Below, one piece after another: positions 1 through 7,148 of a stretch of 35,998 bases of DNA (the first letter of the stretch is position 1; each line of letters opens with the position of its first letter). Under the pieces are notes generated by a model, which was not told the origin of the DNA, did not search any database, and saw only the letters and a program-made list of their open reading frames with translations. The position numbers and the translations under genes are program-made. This DNA is from Planctomycetota bacterium (GTDB taxonomy: Bacteria > Planctomycetota > Planctomycetia > Pirellulales > JADFKK01), in assembly GCA_022564995.1 (NCBI GenBank), contig JADFKK010000040.1:1-35998 (forward strand). Direction: 5' to 3'.

Positions 1-920
1 CCCTCTTCGCCGGTTACCAGCGGCTCGCGGTCTTCGCCCACCGCGACGACAAAGTCGACAATCAACGGCAAGTGCGTGTTTTCCTCACGGGGATGCGATT
101 CAACGAGCCGCTCATCGCCGCGCTCGATTACCAACTCGCTGCCGCCCAGCGGATCGGCCGTGATGTGGCCGAGGGTGCCGATGATCTTGAAGGCGTCCAG
201 GTCGGGCGTTGTGCCGAAGTAACATTGCAGGGTGCCGTGCATTCCGGCAGCAAACCGAAACGCCAGCGTCGCACAGTCGTCCGTTTCGTAATCACCCGCT
301 ACCGTGTCACAATGGGCCTTGACCCGTTCGACGGGTCCGAACATGTCCAGCAACAGATTCACGCGGTGGCTGCCGACGTCCATCAGCGCTCCGCCGCCAC
401 CCTCGGCCCAGCGAGCCCGATAATAACCGTCCTCGCCGGGCCCAATGGCGAAGGTCGTGCTGGTCACCGCCCCGACCGAAAGGATCTTGCCGATCGATCC
501 GTCGGCGATGATTTCCTTCATCCGCCGCACGATCGGATAAAACCGCCGGTAATACGCCACGCCCAGCTTCACGCCGGCGGCGCGACAGGCAGCGATCATC
601 TCGTCGCACTCGGCCGTACTGCGGGCCATCGGCTTTTCGACCAGCACGTGTTTGCCGGCCGCCGCCGCCGCGACTGTTTCCGCCCGATGCAAATGCGGCG
701 GCGTGGCAATATACACCGCATCAATATCTGGGTCGCCGATCAACTCCGCCTCGTCGGCGCACGATCGCTGGACGCCGAAATCTTCGCAAAACCGCGCCCG
801 CTTTGCCTTGTCGCGGCGCCAAACCGCCAGCAACTCGCTGCCCGCCGCGTCGATGCAAGCCTGCGCAACCCGTTTTCGGGCGATGTCTCCACAGCCCAAG
901 ATTCCCCAACGAATGCTCAT
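1..920 (-). CDS. Gfo/Idh/MocA family oxidoreductase (3' end outside window)
   Basis: NAD(P)-dependent sugar or inositol dehydrogenase-like protein, presumably cytosolic. Reading leftward from ATG at 918-920, the N-terminus is MSIRWGILGCGDIARKR, a Rossmann GxGxxA-type nucleotide-binding loop. It is followed by the family motifs AVYIATPPHLH and VLVEKPMA (the EKP motif that carries the catalytic lysine), and then AYYRRFYP. The frame stays open to the left edge, so roughly the first 306 residues are visible and the C-terminus is missing. An AGGAG ribosome site lies about 11 bases before the ATG. The gene is divergent from the histidine kinase at 1174, and a long hairpin lies between them. The family call is secure; the substrate cannot be told from sequence. 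Confidence 0.9.
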   Translation of the reverse strand, partial: MSIRWGILGCGDIARKRVAQACIDAAGSELLAVWRRDKAKRARFCEDFGVQRSCADEAELIGDPDIDAVYIATPPHLHRAETVAAAAAGKHVLVEKPMARSTAECDEMIAACRAAGVKLGVAYYRRFYPIVRRMKEIIADGSIGKILSVGAVTSTTFAIGPGEDGYYRARWAEGGGGALMDVGSHRVNLLLDMFGPVERVKAHCDTVAGDYETDDCATLAFRFAAGMHGTLQCYFGTTPDLDAFKIIGTLGHITADPLGGSELVIERGDERLVESHPREENTHLPLIVDFVVAVGEDREPLVTGEE

Positions 921-1006
921 CTGTGATTGCTCCTCGCCATGTTGCGTGGCGTTCTTTATAGCGTGTTCCAGCGATGACTGGCAGCCTGGGCTTCGTCCAT
1001 CGGTCA

Positions 1007-1058
1007 GTCGTTGTTCGCTCCGCGAACGAAATGTTTCGTTCGCGGCGCGAACGACGAC
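1007..1058. repeat. Long hairpin in the divergent intergenic region
   Basis: Arms 1007-1031 and 1034-1058 are reverse complements around a TG centre, with one mismatch and one G-T pair. The inner stem contains CCGCGAACGAAA facing TTTCGTTCGCGG. It lies between two divergent genes (920 and 1174), so it is not at the usual place for a terminator of either one. The remainder of the 253-base gap shows no other clear signal. Confidence 0.75.
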
Positions 1059-1173
1059 TATCCATTCCGCTTGAAAGCATGGATAATTCTCGTTGGACGC
1101 CCCGGACGTCGCTCAAAGCGGCGGGGTCCGGGAGCTTCGATCTGTTTTCGTTATCATCCCGGCGGAGCGAAAC

Positions 1174-2853
1174 ATGGCTGAGTTTCTTGTGGCGTCGTCG
1201 ATTCTGATTCAGATGATTGCGGCGGTCGTTAGCTTGCGGCTTGCCTGGGCATCGCGGCGCGGGGCGTGGCTGGCCCTCTCATTGGCGATTCTGCTGATGG
1301 CCGCGCGGCGGTCCTACTCGCTCTACCGGGCCGTGGCGCTCGAGCAACCGATCGACCCGGGCGCCGAGTCGATTGCCTTGGGGATTTCAATTCTGATGGC
1401 GATCGGCGTCCTCGGGCTCTATCGAACGCTACGCGCTGCCCAGCGCGGCGCGGGACCAGACGACACCGAAACGTCGAGCCCGTTTCCCGCGGCGCAATAC
1501 CACGCCCGCACGGCGATCTTGTTGGGAGTCGTCGCGGCGTTGGGGATTTGCGTCGTGGGCTACTTCGCCCACCAGCAAAGCAGCCGCGAGATCCTGTCGG
1601 TCCAATTCGAGCATAATCAGCAACTCGCCAAGTTGATGGCCGGCTATATTGAATCGACCCGGCCCACGCCCGCCGATGCGGACGCTCTTGAGTCCCTGCG
1701 AAAGTTCTGGCAGCGGACGGAGAAGCAGATTCCGGGCAGTTACCTGTGCGTAATTGACGCCGGCGGTCGATTGGCCTTGCATACGGCCCGTCCCAATATG
1801 GCCGGAGTTGACGTGGGTGACAATCCACTTTCCGACGTCGGCACAGGCGATGGCCCGAAGAACATTCGCGAACTGGCTGACCGACGGATCGACTGGACCG
1901 GATGGTACACGACCCAAGGTGGGCAGCGACAACTTGTCTCTTTTACCTACCTGCCGGCGCGCAACGCACTGCTGGCCGTCCATTTGCCGGCAGTCGACGT
2001 CGCGGCCCGCACGACGGCTACGGCGGTGCCGTGGATCGGCGGCCTGGCGCTGATTGGAGTCGTATTCATCCCCGTTTCGCTCGGGCTGTTGCACTGGGGC
2101 TACTCATCGGCTTTGGCCGGTCGCCGGCAGGCCGAGGCGGCCCGCGAAGCGTTGATCAAAGAACTCGAAGACAAGAACGCCGAGTTGGAACGCTTCACCT
2201 ACACGGTCTCGCACGACTTGAAAAGCCCGCTGATCACGATCAAGGGATTTCTGGGCGCGCTGGAGCAGGATATTGCTGGGCAACGCACCGAACAGGTCAA
2301 GGCCGACGTCGCCACGATCGCAGGCGCGGCCGATCACATGAACCGATTGCTCGACGAACTGTTACGACTCTCGCGGATCGGGCGCGTCGTCACTCCGCCG
2401 ACGGACATACCGCTCGGCGAGTTGGTCGACGAGACGGTTCGGCTGCTGGCAGGTCGCATTGCGCAGCGCGAGGCGAGCGTCGAGTTCGACGACGATCTGC
2501 CTGTGGTGCGAGGCGATCGAAATCGCCTGCGCGAGGTGTTGCAGAATCTGATTGAGAATGCTCTGAAGTTCACAAGTCAAAGCCAATCGCCGCACATACA
2601 AGTCGGCGCTCGCCGCGACGCCGATCAGACGGTGATCTACGTCAAGGACAACGGCATCGGCATCTCGCCAGAATATCACCAGCGAGTTTTTGATTTATTC
2701 GAGCAGTTAGACCACGGCGCCGAGGGAACCGGTGTCGGGCTGGCGATCGTCAAGCGGGTCATCGAGGTTCACGGCGGACGCATCTGGGTCGAGTCAGCAG
2801 GGGCCGATCGGGGAACGACCTTCTGTTTCACGCTGAATGAGTCGGCGTCGTAG
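1174..2853 (+). CDS. Membrane sensor histidine kinase (orphan)
   Basis: Two-component sensor kinase of 559 residues. Three hydrophobic N-terminal segments (about 1-25, 30-50, 70-90) precede a fourth membrane helix (about 112-130), an extracytoplasmic sensor region of about 155 residues, and a fifth helix (about 288-310). A short coiled coil leads into the HisKA box YTVSHDLKSPL with phospho-acceptor His347. The HATPase_c domain follows, with the N box NLIENALKFT, the G1 box DNGIGISP and the G2 box GTGVGLAIV. The SHDLKSPL form resembles phytochrome-like kinases. The start at 1174 is chosen because GGAG lies 7 bases upstream; an in-frame extension to 1093 lacks such a site. No response regulator adjoins. 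The stop codon touches the GTTATGC palindrome. Confidence 0.93.
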   Translation: MAEFLVASSILIQMIAAVVSLRLAWASRRGAWLALSLAILLMAARRSYSLYRAVALEQPIDPGAESIALGISILMAIGVLGLYRTLRAAQRGAGPDDTETSSPFPAAQYHARTAILLGVVAALGICVVGYFAHQQSSREILSVQFEHNQQLAKLMAGYIESTRPTPADADALESLRKFWQRTEKQIPGSYLCVIDAGGRLALHTARPNMAGVDVGDNPLSDVGTGDGPKNIRELADRRIDWTGWYTTQGGQRQLVSFTYLPARNALLAVHLPAVDVAARTTATAVPWIGGLALIGVVFIPVSLGLLHWGYSSALAGRRQAEAAREALIKELEDKNAELERFTYTVSHDLKSPLITIKGFLGALEQDIAGQRTEQVKADVATIAGAADHMNRLLDELLRLSRIGRVVTPPTDIPLGELVDETVRLLAGRIAQREASVEFDDDLPVVRGDRNRLREVLQNLIENALKFTSQSQSPHIQVGARRDADQTVIYVKDNGIGISPEYHQRVFDLFEQLDHGAEGTGVGLAIVKRVIEVHGGRIWVESAGADRGTTFCFTLNESAS

Positions 2854-2871
2854 GTTATGCTTCAGCATAAC
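2854..2871. repeat. GTTATGC palindrome, copy 1
   Basis: GTTATGCTTCAGCATAAC, a stem of 8 bp with a 2-base centre, starts directly after the kinase stop codon. It fills most of the 22-base gap between two convergent genes, so it could end transcription from both sides. Other copies lie at 6905-6922, 6954-6971 and 10021-10038. Confidence 0.8.
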
Positions 2872-2875
2872 AAAA

Positions 2876-3460
2876 CTACTTCGGCGGCGTCTCTCGCACC
2901 AGAGCGCTGATTTGCTTGAACCGGCTCGTGCCGGCGACTTCGCACCATTCAAACAGAACGGCTTCGGTCGTCGTGAGCGTAACGCCGCCGGAGTCCATCC
3001 GCGACAGCGCCGTGCTGCGGTCGATCTCGTGGCGGCTGCCGACGCCGTCGACGGCCAGATAGACGTGATAGTCGGCCGCCATCAGATCGAACACCGTCTG
3101 CTGGATGCAGATGTGTGTTTCGATGCCCACGACCAAAATGCGGCAAATGTCGCGATCGGGCAGATCGTCGAAAAGTTGTGGACATCCGCCGCAGCTAAAG
3201 CTCAGCTTCTCAGAAATCTCGCCCAACCGCTCGGCCAATTCAGGAACGGTTGGCCCCAGGCCCTGCGGATATTGCTCGCTGGCCAGCACCGGCACGCCGA
3301 GCACCTTCGCCCCATCGATCAGCCGGCGGATATTCCAGATAATCCGCTGGTGTTCGGGAACGAGCGTGATCAGCTTGCCCTGCACGTCGACCACCAGCAG
3401 CGCCGTGTCGCCGGCCGACATCAACTGGGGGCTTCGCGGCAAGGGGGCGATTTCACTCAT
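2876..3460 (-). CDS. Isochorismatase-family (YcaC-like) cysteine hydrolase
   Basis: Single-domain alpha/beta hydrolase of the isochorismatase superfamily, 194 residues from ATG at 3458-3460. The catalytic triad is visible: Asp25 in LLVVDVQ, Lys85 in EKLSFSC, and nucleophile Cys118 in VGIETHICIQQT. The family hydrolyses amide or vinyl-ether bonds; the YcaC-like subgroup has no agreed substrate. The start is uncertain: an in-frame ATG at 3472 would add four residues and one at 3421 would remove thirteen. None has a good ribosome site. The gene is convergent with the upstream kinase and divergent from lpxD. Its C-terminal tail (RFKQISALVRETPPK) is normal in length for the family. Confidence 0.88.
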   Translation of the reverse strand: MSEIAPLPRSPQLMSAGDTALLVVDVQGKLITLVPEHQRIIWNIRRLIDGAKVLGVPVLASEQYPQGLGPTVPELAERLGEISEKLSFSCGGCPQLFDDLPDRDICRILVVGIETHICIQQTVFDLMAADYHVYLAVDGVGSRHEIDRSTALSRMDSGGVTLTTTEAVLFEWCEVAGTSRFKQISALVRETPPK

Positions 3461-3619
3461 AAACGGCAGCATAGCGGAAAACCCGCGCCGGGGGGAGCCG
3501 ACAGGCACGTAGCCGCTTTCAATTTCCCGTCTTGCCTTAGAGTGCCGCAAAAGATAGAGTCTCGGGGCTGCTCCCGACGCGCATCACACGAAGACACTCC
3601 CCGGAAAGGACTCCGCCCG

Positions 3620-4678
3620 ATGGCCACCACACTTGTAGAATTGGCCGAGTTGGTCGGCGGAAGCATTCTCGGCAACCCCGAGACAACCGTTGGCGGGGCT
3701 GCACCAGTTCACGATGCCGGCCCAGACGATATTTCGTTGATCGATCGGCCGGAAAACGCCAGGCAACTGAGCGGCTGTCCGGCTAAGGCCGTCGTGGTGC
3801 CCAAGAACTTCGACCCGGGTGACCGCGCGGCGATTGCGGTCGACGATGTCCATGCCGCCTTTGTGGCGATCTTGCTGCACTTTCGTCCCTGCCGCGAGCC
3901 AGCCCTGCGGGCCATTCATCCGTCGGCCACGATCAGCCCCACGGCGGTCATCGACGACGACGTGAGCATCGGGCCGGCCGCCACGATTGGCGATGATGCA
4001 CAAGTCGCCTCGGGCACGACCATCCATGCCGGCGTCCACATTATGACGGGCTGTAAAATCGGCCGCGACGTGACCATCTATCCCAACGCCGTGTTGCACG
4101 AGGACACGCTCGTAGGAGATCGTTCAATCATCCATGCCTGCGCGGTGATTGGGGCCTACGGCTTCGGTTATCGCCCCGTCGAGGGCCGGCATCAGCTTTC
4201 GGCCCAGCTTGGTTACGTCGAGATCGAAGCCGACGTCGAAGTCGGCGCCTGCACCACGATCGACCGCGGCACCTATGGGCGCACGCTGATCGGCGAAGGC
4301 ACGAAGATCGACAATCAGGTGATGATCGCCCACAACTGCCAAATCGGAAAACACAACTTGCTCTGCTCGCAAGTCGGCATCGCCGGCAGCACCACCACCG
4401 GCGACTACGTCGTGATGGCCGGACAAGTCGGCGTCCGCGATCACGTTCATATCGGAGCCCGATCGATCCTGGGAGCCAAAGCCGGCGTGATCAACGACAT
4501 GCCCGAGGGAATCACCGCGTTCGGCATCCCCGCCACGCCCGAGCGAAAGCAAAAACTCCTGCAAGCATCGCTCAGCAAACTGCCGGAGATGCGCAAGCAG
4601 CTCAAGGCGCTGCAGCGGAAAGTCGAGGCGATGGCGGAGGCCGATGAGGAGAACGACGAAGATCGGGCAGCGGCGTGA
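3620..4678 (+). CDS. lpxD: UDP-3-O-acylglucosamine N-acyltransferase
   Basis: Third step of lipid A synthesis: N-acylation of UDP-3-O-acyl-glucosamine from acyl-ACP, in the cytosol. The protein has 352 residues. It has the LpxD N-terminal domain (about 1-100), then a left-handed beta-helix of hexapeptide repeats (about 105-300, e.g. AVIDDDVSIGPAATIGDD), and a C-terminal helix ending in an acidic tail. The catalytic histidine is His238 in MIAHNCQIG. The GAYGFGY and IDRGT motifs typical of LpxD are present. ATG 3620 is preceded by GGAAAGGA; longer in-frame readings run through the antisense of the isochorismatase gene and are rejected. A weak promoter candidate is TTGCCT (3532-3537), 17 bases, TAGAGT (3555-3560). 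lpxI follows after a repeat-filled gap. Confidence 0.96.
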   Translation: MATTLVELAELVGGSILGNPETTVGGAAPVHDAGPDDISLIDRPENARQLSGCPAKAVVVPKNFDPGDRAAIAVDDVHAAFVAILLHFRPCREPALRAIHPSATISPTAVIDDDVSIGPAATIGDDAQVASGTTIHAGVHIMTGCKIGRDVTIYPNAVLHEDTLVGDRSIIHACAVIGAYGFGYRPVEGRHQLSAQLGYVEIEADVEVGACTTIDRGTYGRTLIGEGTKIDNQVMIAHNCQIGKHNLLCSQVGIAGSTTTGDYVVMAGQVGVRDHVHIGARSILGAKAGVINDMPEGITAFGIPATPERKQKLLQASLSKLPEMRKQLKALQRKVEAMAEADEENDEDRAAA

Positions 4679-4700
4679 GGGACTGGGGACTGGGGATTTG

Positions 4701-4766
4701 TAAAGCCGCGACCAGTGGTCGCGCCGAAGACGGGCGCCCCATAAAGCCGCGACCGGTGGTCGCGCC
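4701..4766. repeat. CGCGACC palindrome, two tandem copies
   Basis: Copies at 4701-4725 and 4742-4766 read TAAAGCCGCGACC, then a 3-base loop (AGT or GGT), then GGTCGCGCC. The hairpin stem is CGCGACC/GGTCGCG. A short direct repeat (GGGACT GGGGACT GGGGATTTG) runs into copy 1. A third copy with the same GGATTTG leader is at 22770-22794. Confidence 0.8.
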
Positions 4767-4835
4767 GGAGACGGAGTACGGGGGAAACGAGGCATTGGGA
4801 CGCGCGGAGAAATCGGTCTCGCAGTTTTGCTATTC

Positions 4836-4960
4836 AAATCCGAAGCGCGAAATCCGAAACAAATTCCAAGCACGAATGTAAAAACACTCTCGTATGTCCG
4901 AAGTTTGTGACATTTGAGATTCGGATTTCTGATTTGTTTCGGATTTCGTGCTTCGGATTT
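4836..4960. repeat. AT-rich inverted repeat upstream of lpxI
   Basis: Arms 4836-4863 and 4933-4960 match over 28 bases with a single mismatch. The core is CGAAATCCGAAACAAA and its complement, around a 69-base loop. Together with the CGCGACC copies it fills the 325-base gap between lpxD and lpxI. The right arm reads in frame with lpxI, which makes the apparent N-terminus of that ORF unreliable. Confidence 0.8.
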
Positions 4961-5003
4961 TCGCTCTCGTGAAACTGCTCAACTCGCTTGCCTAAACAAC
5001 ACC

Positions 5004-5933
5004 GTGTCCATCTCCAGCCAAAAGTTTTCCGCACGAACCCATCGGCCCAGGCGCGCTGGAGTTGCATCGACCCCGCCGCGCCAAAAAATCGGCCTCGTCG
5101 CCGGCTGGGGACGCTACCCGCTGGTCATCGCCGAGGCGCTGCGGCGCGATGGGTACGAAATCTATTGTCTGGGCGTCAAGGGACACGCCGATCCTGTGCT
5201 GCGAGACATCTGCCACGACTTTCGTTGGATCGGGCTGGCCAAGCTGGGCGCGTCGATTCGCTACTTTCGCCGCTGCGGAGTAACCGACGCCATGATGGCC
5301 GGCAAGATCCATAAGGTGCGGCTGTTCGAGCGCGGCGCCTGGCTCAAGCACCTGCCCGACCTGCGAGCGATACGAACATTTTTTCCTCACCTGGTGACGC
5401 GAAACAAAGACCGCAAGGACGACACATTGCTTGGCGCGATTGTCGAGGCCTTCGCCACCGGCGGAATCACCTTCGGCCCCGCCACCGATTACGCCCCGGA
5501 GTTACTCGTGAAAGCCGGTCAACTCACCCGCCGCGGCCTCAGCTCGGCCCAGGAAAAAGACGTCTACTTCGGCTGGGAAATCGCCAAACAGCTCGGCCGG
5601 CTCGACGTCGGCCAAAGCGTGGCGGTGAAGAATCTCGCCGTGCTGGCCCTGGAAGCCATCGAAGGCACCGACCCGTGCATCCGCCGCGCCGGCGAGTTAT
5701 GCACGGCCGGCGAGTTCACAATCGTGAAAGTCGCCAAACCCCAGCAAGACATGCGCTTCGACGTCCCCACCATCGGCCTCGGCACCCTCCAAACCATGCA
5801 ACAATCCGGCGCAAGAGTCCTGGCCATCGAAGCTGGTAAGACGATCATCATCGACGAGGCCGAAGTTGTCGAGTTCGCGGATCGGAACAAGATGGTTATC
5901 GTAGCCCTTGATCAGTCCAGCCCGCCGCAGTAG
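5004..5933 (+). CDS. lpxI: UDP-2,3-diacylglucosamine pyrophosphatase LpxI
   Basis: Fourth step of lipid A synthesis, the LpxI (DUF1009) solution used by bacteria that lack LpxH. The N-terminal domain starts with IGLVAGWGRYPLVIAEALRR. The C-terminal domain carries the conserved VKVAKPQQDMRFDVPTIG, which includes the metal-site aspartate known from Caulobacter LpxI. The body (to residue 309) has the usual length. No ATG lies near the start of homology; GTG at 5004 is the most likely start, but it has no clear ribosome site. In-frame sequence before it comes from the inverted repeat. Being next to lpxD fits a lipid A cluster, although lpxA, lpxB and fabZ are not in the window. Confidence 0.93.
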   Translation: MSISSQKFSARTHRPRRAGVASTPPRQKIGLVAGWGRYPLVIAEALRRDGYEIYCLGVKGHADPVLRDICHDFRWIGLAKLGASIRYFRRCGVTDAMMAGKIHKVRLFERGAWLKHLPDLRAIRTFFPHLVTRNKDRKDDTLLGAIVEAFATGGITFGPATDYAPELLVKAGQLTRRGLSSAQEKDVYFGWEIAKQLGRLDVGQSVAVKNLAVLALEAIEGTDPCIRRAGELCTAGEFTIVKVAKPQQDMRFDVPTIGLGTLQTMQQSGARVLAIEAGKTIIIDEAEVVEFADRNKMVIVALDQSSPPQ

Positions 5934-5942
5934 CCTCGTTAT

Positions 5943-5972
5943 TTGTCGCAATACGCGCCGAGAGGCTATAAT
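5943..5972 (+). promoter_or_regulatory. Candidate sigma-70-like promoter
   Basis: TTGTCG (5943-5948), 18-base spacer, then a perfect TATAAT (5967-5972), pointing at the methyltransferase gene. It begins 10 bases after the lpxI stop. This is a pattern match only. Confidence 0.4.
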
Positions 5973-5994
5973 ACATGCGGTCGCCTCCGATAGT

Positions 5995-6104
5995 AACCCG
6001 AAGCGTAAGCGAGGACAGCAGTCACTGGGAGTGAAACCTCGCTCACGCGTTTTGTAGTTGCGCCAATCAGCCGCGGAGGGACTAAGAAATGGGCAACTTC
6101 AAAA
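5995..6104. repeat. Intergenic inverted repeat and shared ACTAAGAAATG module
   Basis: Arms GCGTAAGCGAGG (6003-6014) and CCTCGCTCACGC (6037-6048) pair with one mismatch. They enclose a smaller hairpin, TCACT-GGG-AGTGA. Downstream, 6079-6104 matches 20886-20911 at 24 of 26 positions (GGACTAAGAAATG, then CAACTTCAAAA). The module supplies a false ATG in frame with the methyltransferase. Confidence 0.7.
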
Positions 6105-6163
6105 CTCACGCGTCGGGCTATTATTATTCCGCCCATCGCCCATTAGCATTCCGGAGTCTCCAA

Positions 6164-6904
6164 ATGAAATCAATCGTATCCCAACTTTGCACCGCCCTGC
6201 TATTCTCAGCAGTCATGATCTTTGTGGCCACTCATATATCAGCCGAAGATGGCGCGAATCCGAAAAAAACCGACCCGAAAACTCCGCCGGCGCTGACACA
6301 TTACAAAGACCGCCAGATCGCTCAGACGATGCACTATGCGGGGGCGCCTTGGTTGATTCGTGAGTCGCGGCAGCGGGAGGAGGATTGCAAGCTGCTGCTC
6401 GCGCAACTCAAGCTCAAGCCGGGGCAGATGGTCTGCGACATGGGCTGCGGCAATGGCTTTTACGCGCTGCAAATGGCCAAGGCGGTCGGGCCCAAGGGCA
6501 AGGTTTACGCGGTCGACATTCAGCCGCAGATGTTACGGCTGCTCGAAGCTCGGGCGAAAGAGGCGGGCATCGAGAACATCGTTTCGGTGCTCGGCACGCT
6601 GACCGACCCCAAGCTACCCGAGGGCAAGATCGATCTGGTGCTAATGGCCGACGTCTACCACGAGTTTTCGCATCCCGAACAGATGCTGGCCGCTACCCGC
6701 AAGAGCCTCAGCAAGGAGGGCCTGATCGCCCTGGCCGAATTCCGCATGGAAGATCGCAAGGTGCCGATCAAGCTGCTGCACAAGATGAGCAAGAAACAGA
6801 TCATGAAAGAGTTCCCGCCCAACGGCTTCAAGCTGACCCGCCAGTTCGACAAGCTGCCCTGGCAGCATCTGATGTTCTTCGCCCGGGATGAGAAGAAGAA
6901 GTAG
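6164..6904 (+). CDS. Exported class I SAM-dependent methyltransferase
   Basis: 246-residue methyltransferase-fold protein. Residues 1-27 (MKSIVSQLCTALLFSAVMIF, then VATHISAED) form a signal peptide or membrane anchor. The Rossmann core has motif I VCDMGCGNG (about 90-98), the acidic residue after beta-2 in VYAVDIQP, and the later motifs LVLMADVYHEF and GLIALAEFRMED. ATG 6164 is chosen because GGAG lies 7 bases upstream and the signal peptide begins there. An earlier in-frame ATG at 6089 lies in a repeated intergenic module. An enzyme that needs cytosolic SAM but carries an export signal is odd: it may be anchored with its domain in the cytosol, or bind another ligand. The substrate is unknown. 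The stop codon abuts palindrome copy 2. Confidence 0.85.
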   Translation: MKSIVSQLCTALLFSAVMIFVATHISAEDGANPKKTDPKTPPALTHYKDRQIAQTMHYAGAPWLIRESRQREEDCKLLLAQLKLKPGQMVCDMGCGNGFYALQMAKAVGPKGKVYAVDIQPQMLRLLEARAKEAGIENIVSVLGTLTDPKLPEGKIDLVLMADVYHEFSHPEQMLAATRKSLSKEGLIALAEFRMEDRKVPIKLLHKMSKKQIMKEFPPNGFKLTRQFDKLPWQHLMFFARDEKKK

Positions 6905-6971
6905 GTTATGCTTCAGCATAACACCACATCGACGGGGGCGTTGCCTAGGTTTTGTTATGCTAAAGCATAAC
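6905..6971. repeat. GTTATGC palindromes, copies 2 and 3, in opposite orientation
   Basis: GTTATGCTTCAGCATAAC (6905-6922) directly follows the methyltransferase stop, and GTTATGCTAAAGCATAAC (6954-6971) lies 31 bases on. The flanks (GTAG before the first, CTAC after the second) make the pair a larger inverted repeat. The rest of the gap up to 7148 shows no gene. Confidence 0.8.
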
Positions 6972-7148
6972 CTACCGTTAGCGATTCCTCGCCTGCGCCT
7001 CGGCCCGTCGATGCTTGAATCGCCGCATTCGGCTGGATAGAATCGAGTGTGCCATTCGCCGGGCGATCGCGGCCGAAAGCAAGATCGAGCCGCAGCCGTG
7101 CGCTGGCGCACTCAGGGGCTGAGGGTCGTTTTCACCGAGGAGCTTCTC

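Noticed and set aside
72..926. 284-codon plus-strand frame at the left edge
   Set aside because: It is antisense to the Gfo/Idh/MocA gene, whose Rossmann and EKP motifs are clear on the minus strand.
2837..3619. In-frame extension of lpxD to a 613-residue protein
   Set aside because: The extra part is antisense to the isochorismatase gene. The LpxD N-terminus and a ribosome site fit ATG 3620.
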